Notes: generated from the sequence alone by a model not told the origin. Shown: positions 26,082-36,126, counted from the stretch's first letter. The stretch: DNA of 64,000 nt from Candidatus Chloroploca sp. Khr17 (GCF_004138165.1 NZ_RYFF01000005.1:127929-191928), one strand, 5' to 3'. A program made the numbers and translations.

Positions 26082-26090
26082 TGGTATCAT
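26082..26090 (+). promoter_or_regulatory. Extended -10 promoter of the ygfZ-like gene
   Basis: TG-G-TATCAT in the 48-bp gap after the hydrolase, with expected start near 26097 and a GAGG ribosome site before the ATG at 26116. There is no strong -35. Confidence 0.4.
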
Positions 26091-26115
26091 GACATGAATA
26101 GTGAGGTAATCCCCT

Positions 26116-27111
26116 ATGCTGTCATATATTTCCGAGGCCATGCCTCGTGCCTATGCTGATACGTACGAAGGCGCAAGCCTGCTGGTTGCGACTGATCACG
26201 GTCGCGTCTGGATGCGTGACCGTGATCGTGCTGCGCTCCTCCATCGCCTCTCGACGAACCATATTGAAGCGTTGCAACCTGGGCAAGGGACGATGACCGT
26301 CCTGACGACGCCAATCGGGCGGATGATTGATCTTTTGACGGTGTACGCTTTTGATGATGCGCTGTTGCTGATCAGCAGTCCCGGGCGTGGGGCGGCGTTG
26401 AGCAGCCATCTACGCAAAAATATCTTTTTCAACGACAGGGTGAAACTTGAAGATGCCGGATCCAGCCTTGATCAGCGTGCCCTCTATGGGCCTCAGGCTC
26501 CTACGCTGCTTGCCCAACTTGGTCTGCCGGGGGTTGAGCTTGCTGCGCACGGGGTTGCGGTGACAACCTGGCATGATCAGTTGCTGTATGTAACACGGAC
26601 ACACGCTATTGGCGGCAATGGGTACTGGCTGCTCGCGGCACCTGAAACGATGGCGCAGGTGGCTGATGCGCTGCGTGAAGCTGGTGCGCAGCTGCTTGAC
26701 CCCGCGACCTACGATGTGCTGCGGGTCGAACAGGGCTATCCGGCCTATGCGCGTGAATTGTCACAGGAGTATATTCCGCTTGAGACCGGTCTGTGGGAGG
26801 CGGTGAGTTTCAACAAAGGCTGCTATGTTGGGCAAGAGATTATTGCCCGTATGGAGAGTCGTGGGCGCCTGGCGAAACAGTTGCGTGGCTTACGCCTGGC
26901 GGCGTTGCCCACGCTGCCGACTGAACCAACCATCCCTTTGGCAAAACTTGCTGTTGGTGACAAAGAGGCCGGTGATCTCACCAGCCTTGTTGTCTCCCCA
27001 CGCTATGGCTTGATTGCCCTGGGGTATGTGCGTACCGCTTATGCTGCTGTGGGTACCCGGCTTGAGATTGCCGGTGTCGCTGCGGAGGTTGTAGAACTTC
27101 CCTTCCGCTAA
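26116..27111 (+). CDS. ygfZ: Folate-binding YgfZ/GcvT-like protein
   Basis: 331 residues. The diagnostic YgfZ motif K-G-C-Y-x-G-Q-E is present (NKGCYVGQEIIARMES), in the fold shared with glycine-cleavage T protein. YgfZ proteins bind tetrahydrofolate and assist repair or assembly of iron-sulfur enzymes; the motif Cys is required in E. coli. No glycine-cleavage genes are adjacent, which favours YgfZ over GcvT. The C-terminal barrel domain is present (VVSPRYGLIALGYVRTAY). Confidence 0.85.
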   Translation: MLSYISEAMPRAYADTYEGASLLVATDHGRVWMRDRDRAALLHRLSTNHIEALQPGQGTMTVLTTPIGRMIDLLTVYAFDDALLLISSPGRGAALSSHLRKNIFFNDRVKLEDAGSSLDQRALYGPQAPTLLAQLGLPGVELAAHGVAVTTWHDQLLYVTRTHAIGGNGYWLLAAPETMAQVADALREAGAQLLDPATYDVLRVEQGYPAYARELSQEYIPLETGLWEAVSFNKGCYVGQEIIARMESRGRLAKQLRGLRLAALPTLPTEPTIPLAKLAVGDKEAGDLTSLVVSPRYGLIALGYVRTAYAAVGTRLEIAGVAAEVVELPFR

Positions 27112-27132
27112 CCAATCAGGATCTAGAGCACT

Positions 27133-30100
27133 ATGCCCAGGCTTGCTGCCAGGCGCGATCACCTTGAACGTGCATACCGCCGCCGCTTGCTCCGCTTACA
27201 GCAGGAGCGCGATCCGCGTGTGCTCAAAGCGCTCTACAATATTAGCCTGACGTGCCGCGAGCGTCCGAGTTTTCAGGCGATCTTTCAGGCGATCCAGGCT
27301 GAACTCGCGACTGTCTTTGATTTTGACGCGGCCTACCTGGCTTTTTGCGATGAGCGTCCTGAATACTTCAAGTGTGCGCTGCTGGTTGATGAGGGTGATG
27401 TTTCGTATATCGAACAGGTTGAGTACGGCTTCCTCACCGGGGCGATTGTGCGGAGTGGGCAGCCGATGCTCTATCGCGATTTGCTCTATGAGCGCGATCC
27501 TGCCTTGCCCCGTGTCCCTTTCGGTCAGATCGAGAAGCGCTCGCGGGCCTGGATGGGTGTCCCGCTCTTGATCGGCGCGGCCTCGGTTGGCGTGATTTCG
27601 CTGCAGAGCTATAAGGTTGGCCTTTATACCCAGGCTACGCTTGACCTGTTGCAGCGCATGGCTAATGTGATTGCCGTTGCCCTCGAAAATGTTGCCCTGA
27701 TCGAACAACAGGAGAATCTCTCGCATGCGCTAGCCGCACAGGTTGCTGCCCGCACTGAAGAGATTCGTGCCCTCAGTGAGGTCTCGGCAGGGTTGGTGAC
27801 GCGCAAGCCACTCACGGAGTTGCTCGATCACGCGATTGATGTCGTGCTCGAATTGTTTCAGCTTGATGCCGGCAATGTGCGCTTGATCGATGAGAACCGC
27901 GAATTCCTGGTGCTCTATGCGCAGCGGGGGTTTTCTGAGGCGTATGTTGAGCGGACGACCTACTCACGTCTGACGGTCAGCCCGATCCGCGAGGCGGTTT
28001 ATACGGCACAGCCAATTGTGATTCCTGATAACTGGCGCTCTCACTATGAAGGCATTGGTTTGCCGTTTGAGGTCTTTCCGCCTGCCGAAAGTTCGCTGAT
28101 TTTACCGTTAACTATCAGTGGCATGGTGATCGGTACCCTGAACCTCTTCGGGTTGTCCCCGCGCCCGTTTGAGGAGTACGAAATCAATCTTTCGATGTCG
28201 ATCGCGTATCAGATTGCGACGATTATTGAAAATGCGCGCTTGCTCGACCAGCGTGAACGCCAGATTGCTGAACTCCGTGCCCTCGGTACGATCAGTACGG
28301 CCGCCCTGACCGCTCCGACGCTCGAAACCTTGCTCTTTACGGTGCGTGATGCCTTGCAGAGCTTTGTCCAGCTTGATGGGTTGACGGTGATTGCCTATGA
28401 TCACGAGCGCGGGGTGGTCACGGATAGCCTGATGCTGGAAGAGGGGCGGACGACCCGGTTGTGGGAGCTTGAGCCGCCGCCGGCGAACTCTTTGACCGCG
28501 CATATTCTGGCGACCGGCCAGGTGATGCGCTTCAACGATCTGTCGGTTGAACTTGCGGCCTACCCAAATATTCGCCATGCCGCCCCGCCCGGGTTGCTGC
28601 CGGTACATGCGTGGCTTGGCGTGCCCCTGTATGACCGGAACGGGGTGGTCATTGGTCAGATGAGCATTCGGAGTGCGTGCCCTGGTGTTTTTACCCAACG
28701 TGATGCGCAGTTCTTACCAAATGTTGCGGCCCAGATTGCCCTCTATCTGCAAAATGTGCGCCTGCAGAGTCAGCGCGAACGCCAGATTGTTGAACTCGAA
28801 GCGATTGGTCAGATCGGTAAACTCGTCGCTGCTTCGTATGACCTCGATCAGATGCTCGCCGAGACCTATCGCATCTTTCACGAATTGATTGGCGTCAATG
28901 TCTTTGCGCTGGTTGTTTGCGATCCTGAGAGTGGTTTGATTACCAATGCCGCCTTTGTTGAAGAGGGTGAGTGGTTTTCACTCGATCTTGTTGGTCAGCC
29001 CCCGCCCCACGCTTCAATGAGCACGTGGATTCTTGCGCAACGTGAGCCGCTGCTTTTTCAGGATCTGGTCGAACAGCGCGAAGCGTTGCACCGGCGTGGC
29101 ATTATGCCCCAACCCATTGGTCCGCCCTATGAGGTGCGTTCTTGGGCCGGTGTGCCCGTGGTTGCGCGTGATGGCGAGTTGATCGGCGTGCTCTCGATCC
29201 AGGCGTATCAGCCCTATCGCTATGATGTTGGCACGCTCGATTTTCTGAGCCAGGTGGCGAGCTATATCAGTCTTGGTGTCCAGAAGGTACGCCTGTTTCA
29301 AGAACGTGAACGTCTGCTCCGCGAAGCCCGTGAGAGTGCCGAGGCTGCCGAGCGCCAGGCCGACCGGATGGCTCTTGTGCATCGGATGGCCTCGGTTTTG
29401 TCGGCCCGCCTTGATCAACAGGAGATCCTCGATCTCGCGGCGCGTGAATTGGTGCAACTCTTTTGGGCCGATCATACGGGGACGGTCATTCTCCACCCTG
29501 ATGGAACAGGGTATGTCGCGGCTGAATACCCCGATCTCCAACTGGTTGGCCTGCAGATTGAGGCGAGCGACAACCCGATTGTGCGGCAACTTGCGATAAC
29601 TCGCCGTCCCGTGGTCATTAATGACCCAGATCACGATCCGCTTGCCGCCGCCTCACGTGAGCTCTGGCGGTCGCTTGGCATCAAGGCGCTGGTGATCGTC
29701 CCGTTGATTAGCCGTGACCGGGTCTTTGGCTCGATTTCGCTCGATAGCCTTAGCGAGCCACTCAATTTTAGCGCTGAGGAACTAGAGTTGATGATGACGG
29801 TGGCGACTTCGATTGCTGCTGCCATCGAGAATGCGCAACTCTTTGCGGCTGAACAGGCGCAACGCCAGACCGCCGATACGCTGCGCGAGATGACCCGAGT
29901 GCTCAGTTCTTCGTTTGACCCTGCTGAGGTGTTGCGTCTGGTGCTCGATGAGCTTGGCAAGCTGATTGCATTTGATACGGCTTCGATTATGTTGCGCGAA
30001 GGCTCGTATCTGCATATGGTTGCCTTCAAAGGTCGCGCGCAAGACCAAGAGTTGTTCCCGTTTATCTTGCCTCTCGAAGGAAGTGCCGGCGGGGCGGTGG

Positions 30101-31101
30101 TTCTTCGCAATGAACCGCTAGTCTATATTCAAGGGGAGGGGGGCGCTCCGTGGCTGCCAATGGAAGTCCTCAACGATATTCGCTCGTGGCTCGGTGTGCC
30201 CCTGGTGGCGCGGGGCCGCGTCCTTGGGGTTCTCAATATCGATTCACGTAGCCTCGATCCGCAGAGCCGTGTGTCGCGGATCTTTACCGAGCGTGAGATT
30301 GAGGTCGCACGCGCTTTCGCCAACCATGCCGCCCTCGCGATCGAGAATGCACGCCTCTATCAAGAGTCGATCACACGGGTTGAACAAGAACTTGAGATTG
30401 CGCGCAAGATCCAGTTGAACCTCTTTCCGCGTGAACTGCCCCGGATGCCACAGGTCGAACTGGCGGCGCGTTGTTTGCCTGCACGCGAGACCGGAGGTGA
30501 TTTCTATGATGTGGTTGACCTTGGTACGCGCGTTGGGGTCATTATCGGTGATGTGAGCGGCAAATCGTTGCCTGCCGCGATGCTGATGGCCGTGGCGCGC
30601 TCGACGGTGCGCTCAGAGGCCCGCAACCACGAGACGCCCTGGGTTGTGTTGACCGAGACCAACCGTTGGTTGGTCGATGATGTTCCCCGTTCTAGCTTTG
30701 TGGCCGTGAGCTATGCCGTGGTTGATCCTCAGCAGCAGCGGATGGTGCTTGCCTCGGCAGGCCAGTTGACGCCGCTGCGCTATCGGCGCGATGGAACAAC
30801 CGATTTTCTGCCGAGCCCTCAGTCGTTGCCGCTAGGCTTTTCGCGTGACACCACATTTTCGCAGGTCGAGATTGCGCTCGCCCCTGGCGATACGCTGCTT
30901 TTTTATACTGACGGCATTGTCGAGGCCCATGATCACGAGCGCAATCTCTTTGGTTTTGAGCGCTTGCAAGCGCTGCTGGCACACTGGGGGCATCTCGCCC
31001 CCGAGGCTTTGATTGATCGTATTGCGTACGATGTCGAGTTGTTTAGCGCTGGTATGCCGACCCACGACGATATGACGCTCCTTGTGGTGCGCGTGCATTG
31101 A
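27133..31101 (+). CDS. Multi-GAF SpoIIE-type serine phosphatase
   Basis: 1322 residues, cytosolic, no TM segment. After a short basic N-terminus there are about six GAF domains in series (near 50-195, 225-370, 390-545, 555-720, 755-910 and 935-1090), joined by helical linkers with recurring EN..L..QRERQI. The C-terminus (about 1110-1322) is a PP2C/SpoIIE phosphatase with EIARKIQLNLFPRELP, ETGGDFYDV, GDVSGKSLPAAMLM and PTHDDMTLLVV, which contain the metal-binding Asp residues. Such proteins dephosphorylate anti-anti-sigma factors in partner-switching cascades in response to small ligands. No partner gene is nearby. Confidence 0.93.
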   Translation: MPRLAARRDHLERAYRRRLLRLQQERDPRVLKALYNISLTCRERPSFQAIFQAIQAELATVFDFDAAYLAFCDERPEYFKCALLVDEGDVSYIEQVEYGFLTGAIVRSGQPMLYRDLLYERDPALPRVPFGQIEKRSRAWMGVPLLIGAASVGVISLQSYKVGLYTQATLDLLQRMANVIAVALENVALIEQQENLSHALAAQVAARTEEIRALSEVSAGLVTRKPLTELLDHAIDVVLELFQLDAGNVRLIDENREFLVLYAQRGFSEAYVERTTYSRLTVSPIREAVYTAQPIVIPDNWRSHYEGIGLPFEVFPPAESSLILPLTISGMVIGTLNLFGLSPRPFEEYEINLSMSIAYQIATIIENARLLDQRERQIAELRALGTISTAALTAPTLETLLFTVRDALQSFVQLDGLTVIAYDHERGVVTDSLMLEEGRTTRLWELEPPPANSLTAHILATGQVMRFNDLSVELAAYPNIRHAAPPGLLPVHAWLGVPLYDRNGVVIGQMSIRSACPGVFTQRDAQFLPNVAAQIALYLQNVRLQSQRERQIVELEAIGQIGKLVAASYDLDQMLAETYRIFHELIGVNVFALVVCDPESGLITNAAFVEEGEWFSLDLVGQPPPHASMSTWILAQREPLLFQDLVEQREALHRRGIMPQPIGPPYEVRSWAGVPVVARDGELIGVLSIQAYQPYRYDVGTLDFLSQVASYISLGVQKVRLFQERERLLREARESAEAAERQADRMALVHRMASVLSARLDQQEILDLAARELVQLFWADHTGTVILHPDGTGYVAAEYPDLQLVGLQIEASDNPIVRQLAITRRPVVINDPDHDPLAAASRELWRSLGIKALVIVPLISRDRVFGSISLDSLSEPLNFSAEELELMMTVATSIAAAIENAQLFAAEQAQRQTADTLREMTRVLSSSFDPAEVLRLVLDELGKLIAFDTASIMLREGSYLHMVAFKGRAQDQELFPFILPLEGSAGGAVVLRNEPLVYIQGEGGAPWLPMEVLNDIRSWLGVPLVARGRVLGVLNIDSRSLDPQSRVSRIFTEREIEVARAFANHAALAIENARLYQESITRVEQELEIARKIQLNLFPRELPRMPQVELAARCLPARETGGDFYDVVDLGTRVGVIIGDVSGKSLPAAMLMAVARSTVRSEARNHETPWVVLTETNRWLVDDVPRSSFVAVSYAVVDPQQQRMVLASAGQLTPLRYRRDGTTDFLPSPQSLPLGFSRDTTFSQVEIALAPGDTLLFYTDGIVEAHDHERNLFGFERLQALLAHWGHLAPEALIDRIAYDVELFSAGMPTHDDMTLLVVRVH

Positions 31102-31108
31102 AGCAGTA

Positions 31109-32104
31109 TCAACAAACTTCAACGATCTGCCAGTTCAACGTTTCGCCGGCTGCGAAGGGGACAACGTCACCGTAGCGCTCGGGTACCCGCCAGGCTTCCC
31201 GTGCCAGGCGAACCTGCTTCGCCGGTGGCTCGAGGCCGTAGATGCGGCGCGCATTGTCGGAAACAAAAGCCTGGAGTTGGTCAAGTGCTTCGTGACGCTC
31301 AAAAAGATCCGCGAGCATGGGCAGGATCACCGGTGCCGTGAAGACTCCGGCGGCACATCCTGCCGCCTCTTTGCGGTGGATTGGGTGCGGGGCCGAGTCG
31401 CTCCCAAACATCAGGCGCGGATGAGCCCGCAAGGCTGCCGCAAGCAATGCGGCACGATCCTCGGGGCGCTTGGCGATAGGCTTGCAAAAGAGGTGCGGGG
31501 CCAGCAAGCCTCCTGCGACATCATCAAGCGTGATCAGCAGATGATGCAATGTTACCGTAGCCGCCAGATTCGGATATTCATCGAGCAGCGCCAAGGCCCC
31601 CGCCGTGGTGATATGCTCCATCACAATCGTCAGGCGGGGGAAGCGTTGCGCCCAATGTGCATAGAAAGGCAGAAACTCGGTCTCGCGGTCGAGCACAAAG
31701 CCGTGACTCTCGCCGTGAACCAGCAGCGGAATGCCAAGCTCTTCAAGCAAGGCCAGGGTTGGTTCCACCCCCGCCAGATCGCTGACGCCACCGCTGCTAT
31801 TGGTCGTCACCCCATCAGGATAGAGTTTTACCCCGATGATCGCTGGGCGTGCTGCCGCCAGGGTCGCCCGGTCGTAGGCACGAAAAAAGAGCGTCATCAG
31901 CGGAAGGAAGCGGTGGGGCACAACCGCTGCCTCGATCGCCGCGCGATAGGTCGTAAGCCGTTCAAGGGTGTCGACCGGGGGAACAAGATTCGGCATGATC
32001 ACGGCCCCGGCAAACGCCTGAGCACTGAGGGGCGCAACCAACTCGAGCATTGCTCCTTCACGCAAATGGAGGTGCATATCGAGGGGCGCTTCGAGGGTGA
32101 GCAT
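31109..32104 (-). CDS. pyrC: Dihydroorotase (type II, PyrC)
   Basis: 331 residues. Metal ligands are visible: the HxH pair in DMHLHLREG near residue 10-14, the carboxylated Lys in IGVKLYPDG, His in LLVHGES and MEHITT, and Asp in FGSDSAPH. It makes dihydroorotate from carbamoyl aspartate in pyrimidine synthesis. The short chain and DMHLHLR start fit the E. coli-like PyrC class. It converges on the phosphatase gene with only 7 bases between stops and no hairpin there. Confidence 0.93.
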   Translation of the reverse strand: MLTLEAPLDMHLHLREGAMLELVAPLSAQAFAGAVIMPNLVPPVDTLERLTTYRAAIEAAVVPHRFLPLMTLFFRAYDRATLAAARPAIIGVKLYPDGVTTNSSGGVSDLAGVEPTLALLEELGIPLLVHGESHGFVLDRETEFLPFYAHWAQRFPRLTIVMEHITTAGALALLDEYPNLAATVTLHHLLITLDDVAGGLLAPHLFCKPIAKRPEDRAALLAAALRAHPRLMFGSDSAPHPIHRKEAAGCAAGVFTAPVILPMLADLFERHEALDQLQAFVSDNARRIYGLEPPAKQVRLAREAWRVPERYGDVVPFAAGETLNWQIVEVC

Positions 32105-32244
32105 CGGATGGTTCTCCTTCTTGACCAGTATGTGCTGGCAACGCTTGCTAACTGATCATACAATACGAGCGGGCAATTGCCAACGGGCCTGGGGTCCTGC
32201 GGCAGGGCGATTGCATGATACGAAACCGGAGACAAAAAGACGCG

Positions 32245-32360
32245 CTATCAGGGCACCCGCAAGGGGTGCCCCTACCGGCCGGGTGCCAGACCCGGTGTAT
32301 GGGCTCGCCTTGCGGGTGCCCGGGCCCGGTGTACGGGCACCCCTTGCGGGTGCCCGGGCG
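32245..32360. repeat. Cluster of GC-rich hairpins and a tandem unit
   Basis: The 352-base gap 32105-32456 contains no gene. Within it, GGGCACCC-gcaag-GGGTGCCC (32251-32271) and GGGCACCC-cttgc-GGGTGCCC (32335-32355) are mirror versions of one hairpin, and CCTTGCGGGTGCCCGGGC is repeated at 32308 and 32342 (period 34). It looks like a degenerate REP-type cluster; a terminator role for neither flanking gene is evident because both are transcribed away from it. Confidence 0.6.
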
Positions 32361-32456
32361 GGTGCATACACGGAAGATGCCATCGCCCTAGGGCCTGCGG
32401 TTCTCAAAACTTGTGCGTCACAAGATAGATTCTTATCGGAAGGGAAAGCCGAATCA

Positions 32457-32858
32457 ATGAACACATCTGTTACCCTCACGCCACCGCAACGTGCGCTGCT
32501 CGACGAACGGCACTATGCGGTGATCGCTACGCTCAATGCCGATGGCAGCATTCAACAGACGGTTGTCTGGTACCTCCTGGATGGGGATGTGATCTGTTTT
32601 AGTGTTGGTGATCAGAGTGTCAAGGCCCGCAACCTGCGCCGTACGCCGACGATTAGCATCACGATCGAAGACGGGATTCGCTATCTATCGTTGCAAGGCG
32701 AGGCGATTGTTGAGCCGAGCGATCCTGCGCTGCGTCTACGCCTGGCGCAGCGTTACCTGGCTCCTGAGCGTGTTCAGGAATGGTTGACCCGTCGACCAGA
32801 TGCGCCCCGTGCCAGTGTGCGTGTTGCGATCAGGCGTGTCTACGGGCAAGGGGTGTAA
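32457..32858 (+). CDS. PPOX-class (F420/FMN-dependent) flavoprotein
   Basis: 133 residues from the ATG at 32457. The split-barrel flavoprotein pattern is clear: ALLDERHYAVIATLNADGSIQQTVVWYLLDGDVICFS, KARNLRRTPTISITIED, YLSLQGEA and a C-terminal PRASVRVAIRRVYG. Members use FMN or F420 to oxidise or reduce varied small molecules; the size and pattern resemble the F420-binding TIGR03618 group. A weak AAGGGA site precedes the start. It is monocistronic. Confidence 0.82.
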   Translation: MNTSVTLTPPQRALLDERHYAVIATLNADGSIQQTVVWYLLDGDVICFSVGDQSVKARNLRRTPTISITIEDGIRYLSLQGEAIVEPSDPALRLRLAQRYLAPERVQEWLTRRPDAPRASVRVAIRRVYGQGV

Positions 32859-32932
32859 TGGTGCGTGTACCGTGTGCCAGCAACGCTGGCACGCGGCCCA
32901 CGTACCCTTGTGTGGACGGACGCCAAACCACC

Positions 32933-34825
32933 TTAGGCCCCGGCAAAGACGACGTGTTGACGTAAAAAATCGTCAATGGCGCGGTAGTAGGTTGCAATTG
33001 TTTCGGCCCGCCGCCAGCCGTGGCCTTCGCCGTCGAAGAGGTGGTAGATGTGTGGGATGCCACGTCGTCGCAGGGCCGCAACAATCGTTTCGGCCTGATC
33101 GGGCGGCACGACCCGGTCTTCACTGCCTTGAAAGATTGCCATCGGGGCGTTGATCCGTTCGGCGTGAAAGAGCGGTGAGCGTTCGCGGTAGCGCGTGGCC
33201 GTTTCTGGCAAGGGGCCGACCAGACTGTCGAGGTAGTGCGCCTCGAATTTGTGGGTGTCGGTTGCCAGGGCAAAGAGGTTGCTGACGCCGTAACGGCAAA
33301 TGCCTGCACGAAAGCGTTCGGGTGCCTGACAGAGCGCCTCAAGCACGGTGTAGCCACCCGCGCTGCCTCCTATGATGATGATCCGTGAAGCGTCAGCCAG
33401 GTTCTCTTGCGCAAGATAGTGAGCTCCGCTGATCGCATCGGCCACGTCAAAGACGCCCCATGCGTAGCGCAGACTCTGGGCGTAGGCGCGCCCGTAGCCG
33501 GTGCTTCCACGGTAGTTGACGTCGAGCACAACATAACCACGGGTCGCAAAGAATTGAACCTCACCGCTATAGGTCGCCACCGCCTGATCAGTTGGGCCGC
33601 CGTGAATACGGATCACCGCAGGTGGTTTTGGGCCATCTTGGTTGGGGTCATATCCCGGTGGCAGGTAGAGCATGCCGTGGATTGTGGCGGTTCCTGCGAC
33701 CCAACTGACGCACTGTACGTCGGCCAATTGCTCTTTTGCCACCAGTTCGCTACTGCTCCGGCGCAGGATTTGGGTGGTTGCTGCATTCTGTACGACCAGG
33801 CGGGGCGGTATGGTCGAAGCCGAGGCCAGACTCACCAGGTCGTCGTTCCGGGGGGAAGCGGCAAGCTGTGAAAACCAGGTATATCCCTCGGGATTGGCAA
33901 GGGTAGACGCAGGACTGCCGTCAATGGGCAGAGCCTCGATGCTTCGTATGCCACGCTCATTGTGCAGCGCATAAATCCGCTGGCTGTCATGGCTCCACGC
34001 CAAAGAGCGTAAACCTTGCGCCCAGGCTGGCTGCCCATACTCGCCCGCGCCCGCGCTGAGCCGTCGGTTGTTCCCCGTCGCCACTTCGTAGAGATACACC
34101 TGCCACGTACCCTCGTGATCAGATCCATACGCGAGATAGTGCCCATCGGGTGAAAAGCAGGGCTGCACAATGCTCTGGCCTTCACCCCCAGCGACTATAC
34201 GGGTCGTATGCACGTGTGGCAGTTGCCCCTCGAACCCAAGCTCGGCCAGATAGAGGGTCGAGCTATCCCAGGGCATATGGGGATGCTGCCATGCCACATA
34301 GGCGATGCGGTCACCCGCAGGATGCCAGCAGGGCCACATCACAAAATCGTGCCCTCTGACTAGTTGTTGCGGCCAGTGGGTGCCATCAAGTGACGTAATG
34401 GCGAGGCAATCCTGCTCTTCATAACTATGGACAAAGATCACCGTTTTGCCATCAGGGGCAAGCGCAGGGGCGGCGGCGGACCCAAAGGCTGGTGTCACTG
34501 GGCGGCGCGAATTCCCGTCGAGGTGCTGGCACCAGAGGCGGCCCGAAGAAGCTTCGGCAAAGACAACCTGCCCATCGCCAACGGCAAAAGCGCCTCCGCC
34601 ATAGCCAACCCGCCCGCGCACCGCAAGATCGCCGGGGGTCAGTTCACGGGGTGCATCGTTACGCTGCGTATCAACGCACCAGAGCGCGCCGCGCCCATCA
34701 AGGGCCTCGAGCCAGACGATATACCGCCCACTGGCATCCCAGAGCACATCATCGAGGCGCAACGAAGCCGCCATCTGGCGTGGAGTCAACGGACTGGCCC
34801 ACAACCCGAAGGGTAGAGTCTGCAT
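32933..34825 (-). CDS. S9 family (prolyl oligopeptidase-type) peptidase
   Basis: 630 residues from the ATG at 34825 (MQTLPFG), preceded by AGGAG; the open frame to 35152 is out of frame shadow over the hydratase gene. An N-terminal beta-propeller (about 20-360, TolB/WD40-like units such as QPCFSPDGHYLAYGSDHEGTW) is followed by an alpha/beta hydrolase domain with nucleophile GGSAGGY, Asp in FQGSEDRVVP and His in FDGEGHGW. No signal peptide is present, so it is likely cytosolic and degrades short peptides. It is the last gene of a tight operon (7-base gap to the hydratase). Confidence 0.92.
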   Translation of the reverse strand: MQTLPFGLWASPLTPRQMAASLRLDDVLWDASGRYIVWLEALDGRGALWCVDTQRNDAPRELTPGDLAVRGRVGYGGGAFAVGDGQVVFAEASSGRLWCQHLDGNSRRPVTPAFGSAAAPALAPDGKTVIFVHSYEEQDCLAITSLDGTHWPQQLVRGHDFVMWPCWHPAGDRIAYVAWQHPHMPWDSSTLYLAELGFEGQLPHVHTTRIVAGGEGQSIVQPCFSPDGHYLAYGSDHEGTWQVYLYEVATGNNRRLSAGAGEYGQPAWAQGLRSLAWSHDSQRIYALHNERGIRSIEALPIDGSPASTLANPEGYTWFSQLAASPRNDDLVSLASASTIPPRLVVQNAATTQILRRSSSELVAKEQLADVQCVSWVAGTATIHGMLYLPPGYDPNQDGPKPPAVIRIHGGPTDQAVATYSGEVQFFATRGYVVLDVNYRGSTGYGRAYAQSLRYAWGVFDVADAISGAHYLAQENLADASRIIIIGGSAGGYTVLEALCQAPERFRAGICRYGVSNLFALATDTHKFEAHYLDSLVGPLPETATRYRERSPLFHAERINAPMAIFQGSEDRVVPPDQAETIVAALRRRGIPHIYHLFDGEGHGWRRAETIATYYRAIDDFLRQHVVFAGA

Positions 34826-34832
34826 AGGGCTC

Positions 34833-35615
34833 CTACTGAAAGCGAGCGGCGCGCTTCTGCACAAACGCGGCCACACCCTCACGGAAATCGGGGTGCGCCC
34901 CGGCAATCTGCTGCGCGTGGAGCTCGTAGTCGAGCATGGCATCAAGCGTGGCGTGTTGCGACTCGGCGAGGCCGGCTTTGATGAGCCGGATTGCCGTTGC
35001 CGGGCCGCGTGCGAGCTGGGCGGCGAGCGCCTGGGCAGCGGCGAGCACCTCGTCATCAGGCACAACGCGATTGACCATTCCCCAGGCCATGGCGGTAGTC
35101 GCATCAAGCTCGCCACCGAGCGCGGCAAGCTCAAACGCACGGGTTTGACCAATGAGACGGGGCAGGGTATAGAGCATCCCGCAGTCGGGAATCAGGCCAA
35201 TGCGGGCAAACGCAACGACCAGACGGGCTTGCTGGCCGGCCAGTCGGAGATCGCATGCCAGTGCGAGGCTCAACCCGGCCCCTGCGGCGACCCCATTGAT
35301 GGCGGCAAGGATCGGCTTGGGGAGCGTCTGGAGCTTGCGCACCAGCGGATTATAACTGTCGCGCAGGCGTTCGCCAATCATCGCGACGGTGCCTTCGGTT
35401 GGAAACTCGCGCAGATCCTGCCCGCTGCAAAAGGCCTGGTCAGTCCCTGTAAGAATCACCGCCCGCACTGACGGATCATCTTCAGCCCTTGCCAGGCCAG
35501 CCATAAGATCGGCGTGCATCTGCGCATTGAGCGCGTGATAAACTTCCGGACGATTCAACGTGAGCGTCGCCACACCGTCATGAACCGAATAGAGCACCGT
35601 TGCTTCATTAGCCAT
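34833..35615 (-). CDS. Enoyl-CoA hydratase/isomerase family protein
   Basis: 260 residues from the ATG at 35615. The crotonase fold is shown by LTLNRPEVYHALNAQM, the CoA-binding AFCSGQDL loop and PILAAINGVAAGAGLSLALACDLR forming the oxyanion hole. The segment FARIGLIPDCGMLYTLPRLIG resembles PaaG-type isomerases of phenylacetate or related ring-CoA pathways, but a plain enoyl-CoA hydratase cannot be excluded. It is the middle gene of a three-gene operon, 10 bases after the metalloprotease gene. Confidence 0.88.
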   Translation of the reverse strand: MANEATVLYSVHDGVATLTLNRPEVYHALNAQMHADLMAGLARAEDDPSVRAVILTGTDQAFCSGQDLREFPTEGTVAMIGERLRDSYNPLVRKLQTLPKPILAAINGVAAGAGLSLALACDLRLAGQQARLVVAFARIGLIPDCGMLYTLPRLIGQTRAFELAALGGELDATTAMAWGMVNRVVPDDEVLAAAQALAAQLARGPATAIRLIKAGLAESQHATLDAMLDYELHAQQIAGAHPDFREGVAAFVQKRAARFQ

Positions 35616-35625
35616 ACCAACGTCC

Positions 35626-36126
35626 TTATGCCTCATCGTCAAGTTGTTCCAACCCAACCGCCATCAGATACCCCCGCGCACGTTCGGTAAGCGGGTACTG
35701 TTCAACAATGCTCCAGAACCGGGGGCCATGATTCGCCTCAAGCAAATGGGCGAGCTCGTGCATCACCACATATTCCTGGACAAAACGGGGCATATGCGCC
35801 AGCCGATGCGAAATTCGGATCGTACTATCGATCGGGGTGCAACTACCAAAGCGTTTGTTCTGTTGCATTGACCAGGTAATGCTAGCCCAGTGCAGGGCAT
35901 TCTGAAAATAACGGTGATTGAGTTCACTGGCGATTGCGTGCAGGTTCGCATCATCAAGCGCCTCTTTTTGCGCACGGCGCTCGATCCGGCCAGTTAAATG
36001 GGCGATAATCGGCTGGAGTTCTTCATCAGAAAGATGGGCTGGCGCAAGGATTTCGATCGTATCGCCGTCCTGACGGGCACTCACGGTTTTGGAACGCTTC
36101 TTGCTTCGCGTGATTTTGATCTTCAT
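35626..36126 (-). CDS. YgjP-like (M48/SprT-type) metallopeptidase domain protein
   Basis: 166 residues from the ATG at 36126 (MKIKITRSKK), preceded by GGGGG; an upstream ATG at 36138 is the alternative. The zinc motif HELAH is in YVVMHELAHLLEANHGPRFW with the third ligand His downstream, as in YgjP (DUF45) proteins. The middle segment has KRFGSCTPIDSTIRISHRL, also typical. Members are linked to restriction or DNA processing in some contexts, but here the neighbours are metabolic. It is the first gene of the operon with the hydratase and S9 peptidase. Confidence 0.87.
   Translation of the reverse strand: MKIKITRSKKRSKTVSARQDGDTIEILAPAHLSDEELQPIIAHLTGRIERRAQKEALDDANLHAIASELNHRYFQNALHWASITWSMQQNKRFGSCTPIDSTIRISHRLAHMPRFVQEYVVMHELAHLLEANHGPRFWSIVEQYPLTERARGYLMAVGLEQLDDEA

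Noticed and set aside
34826-35152. N-terminal extension of the S9 peptidase
   Set aside because: It overlaps the firm enoyl-CoA hydratase gene in another frame, and a good start with AGGAG lies at 34825.
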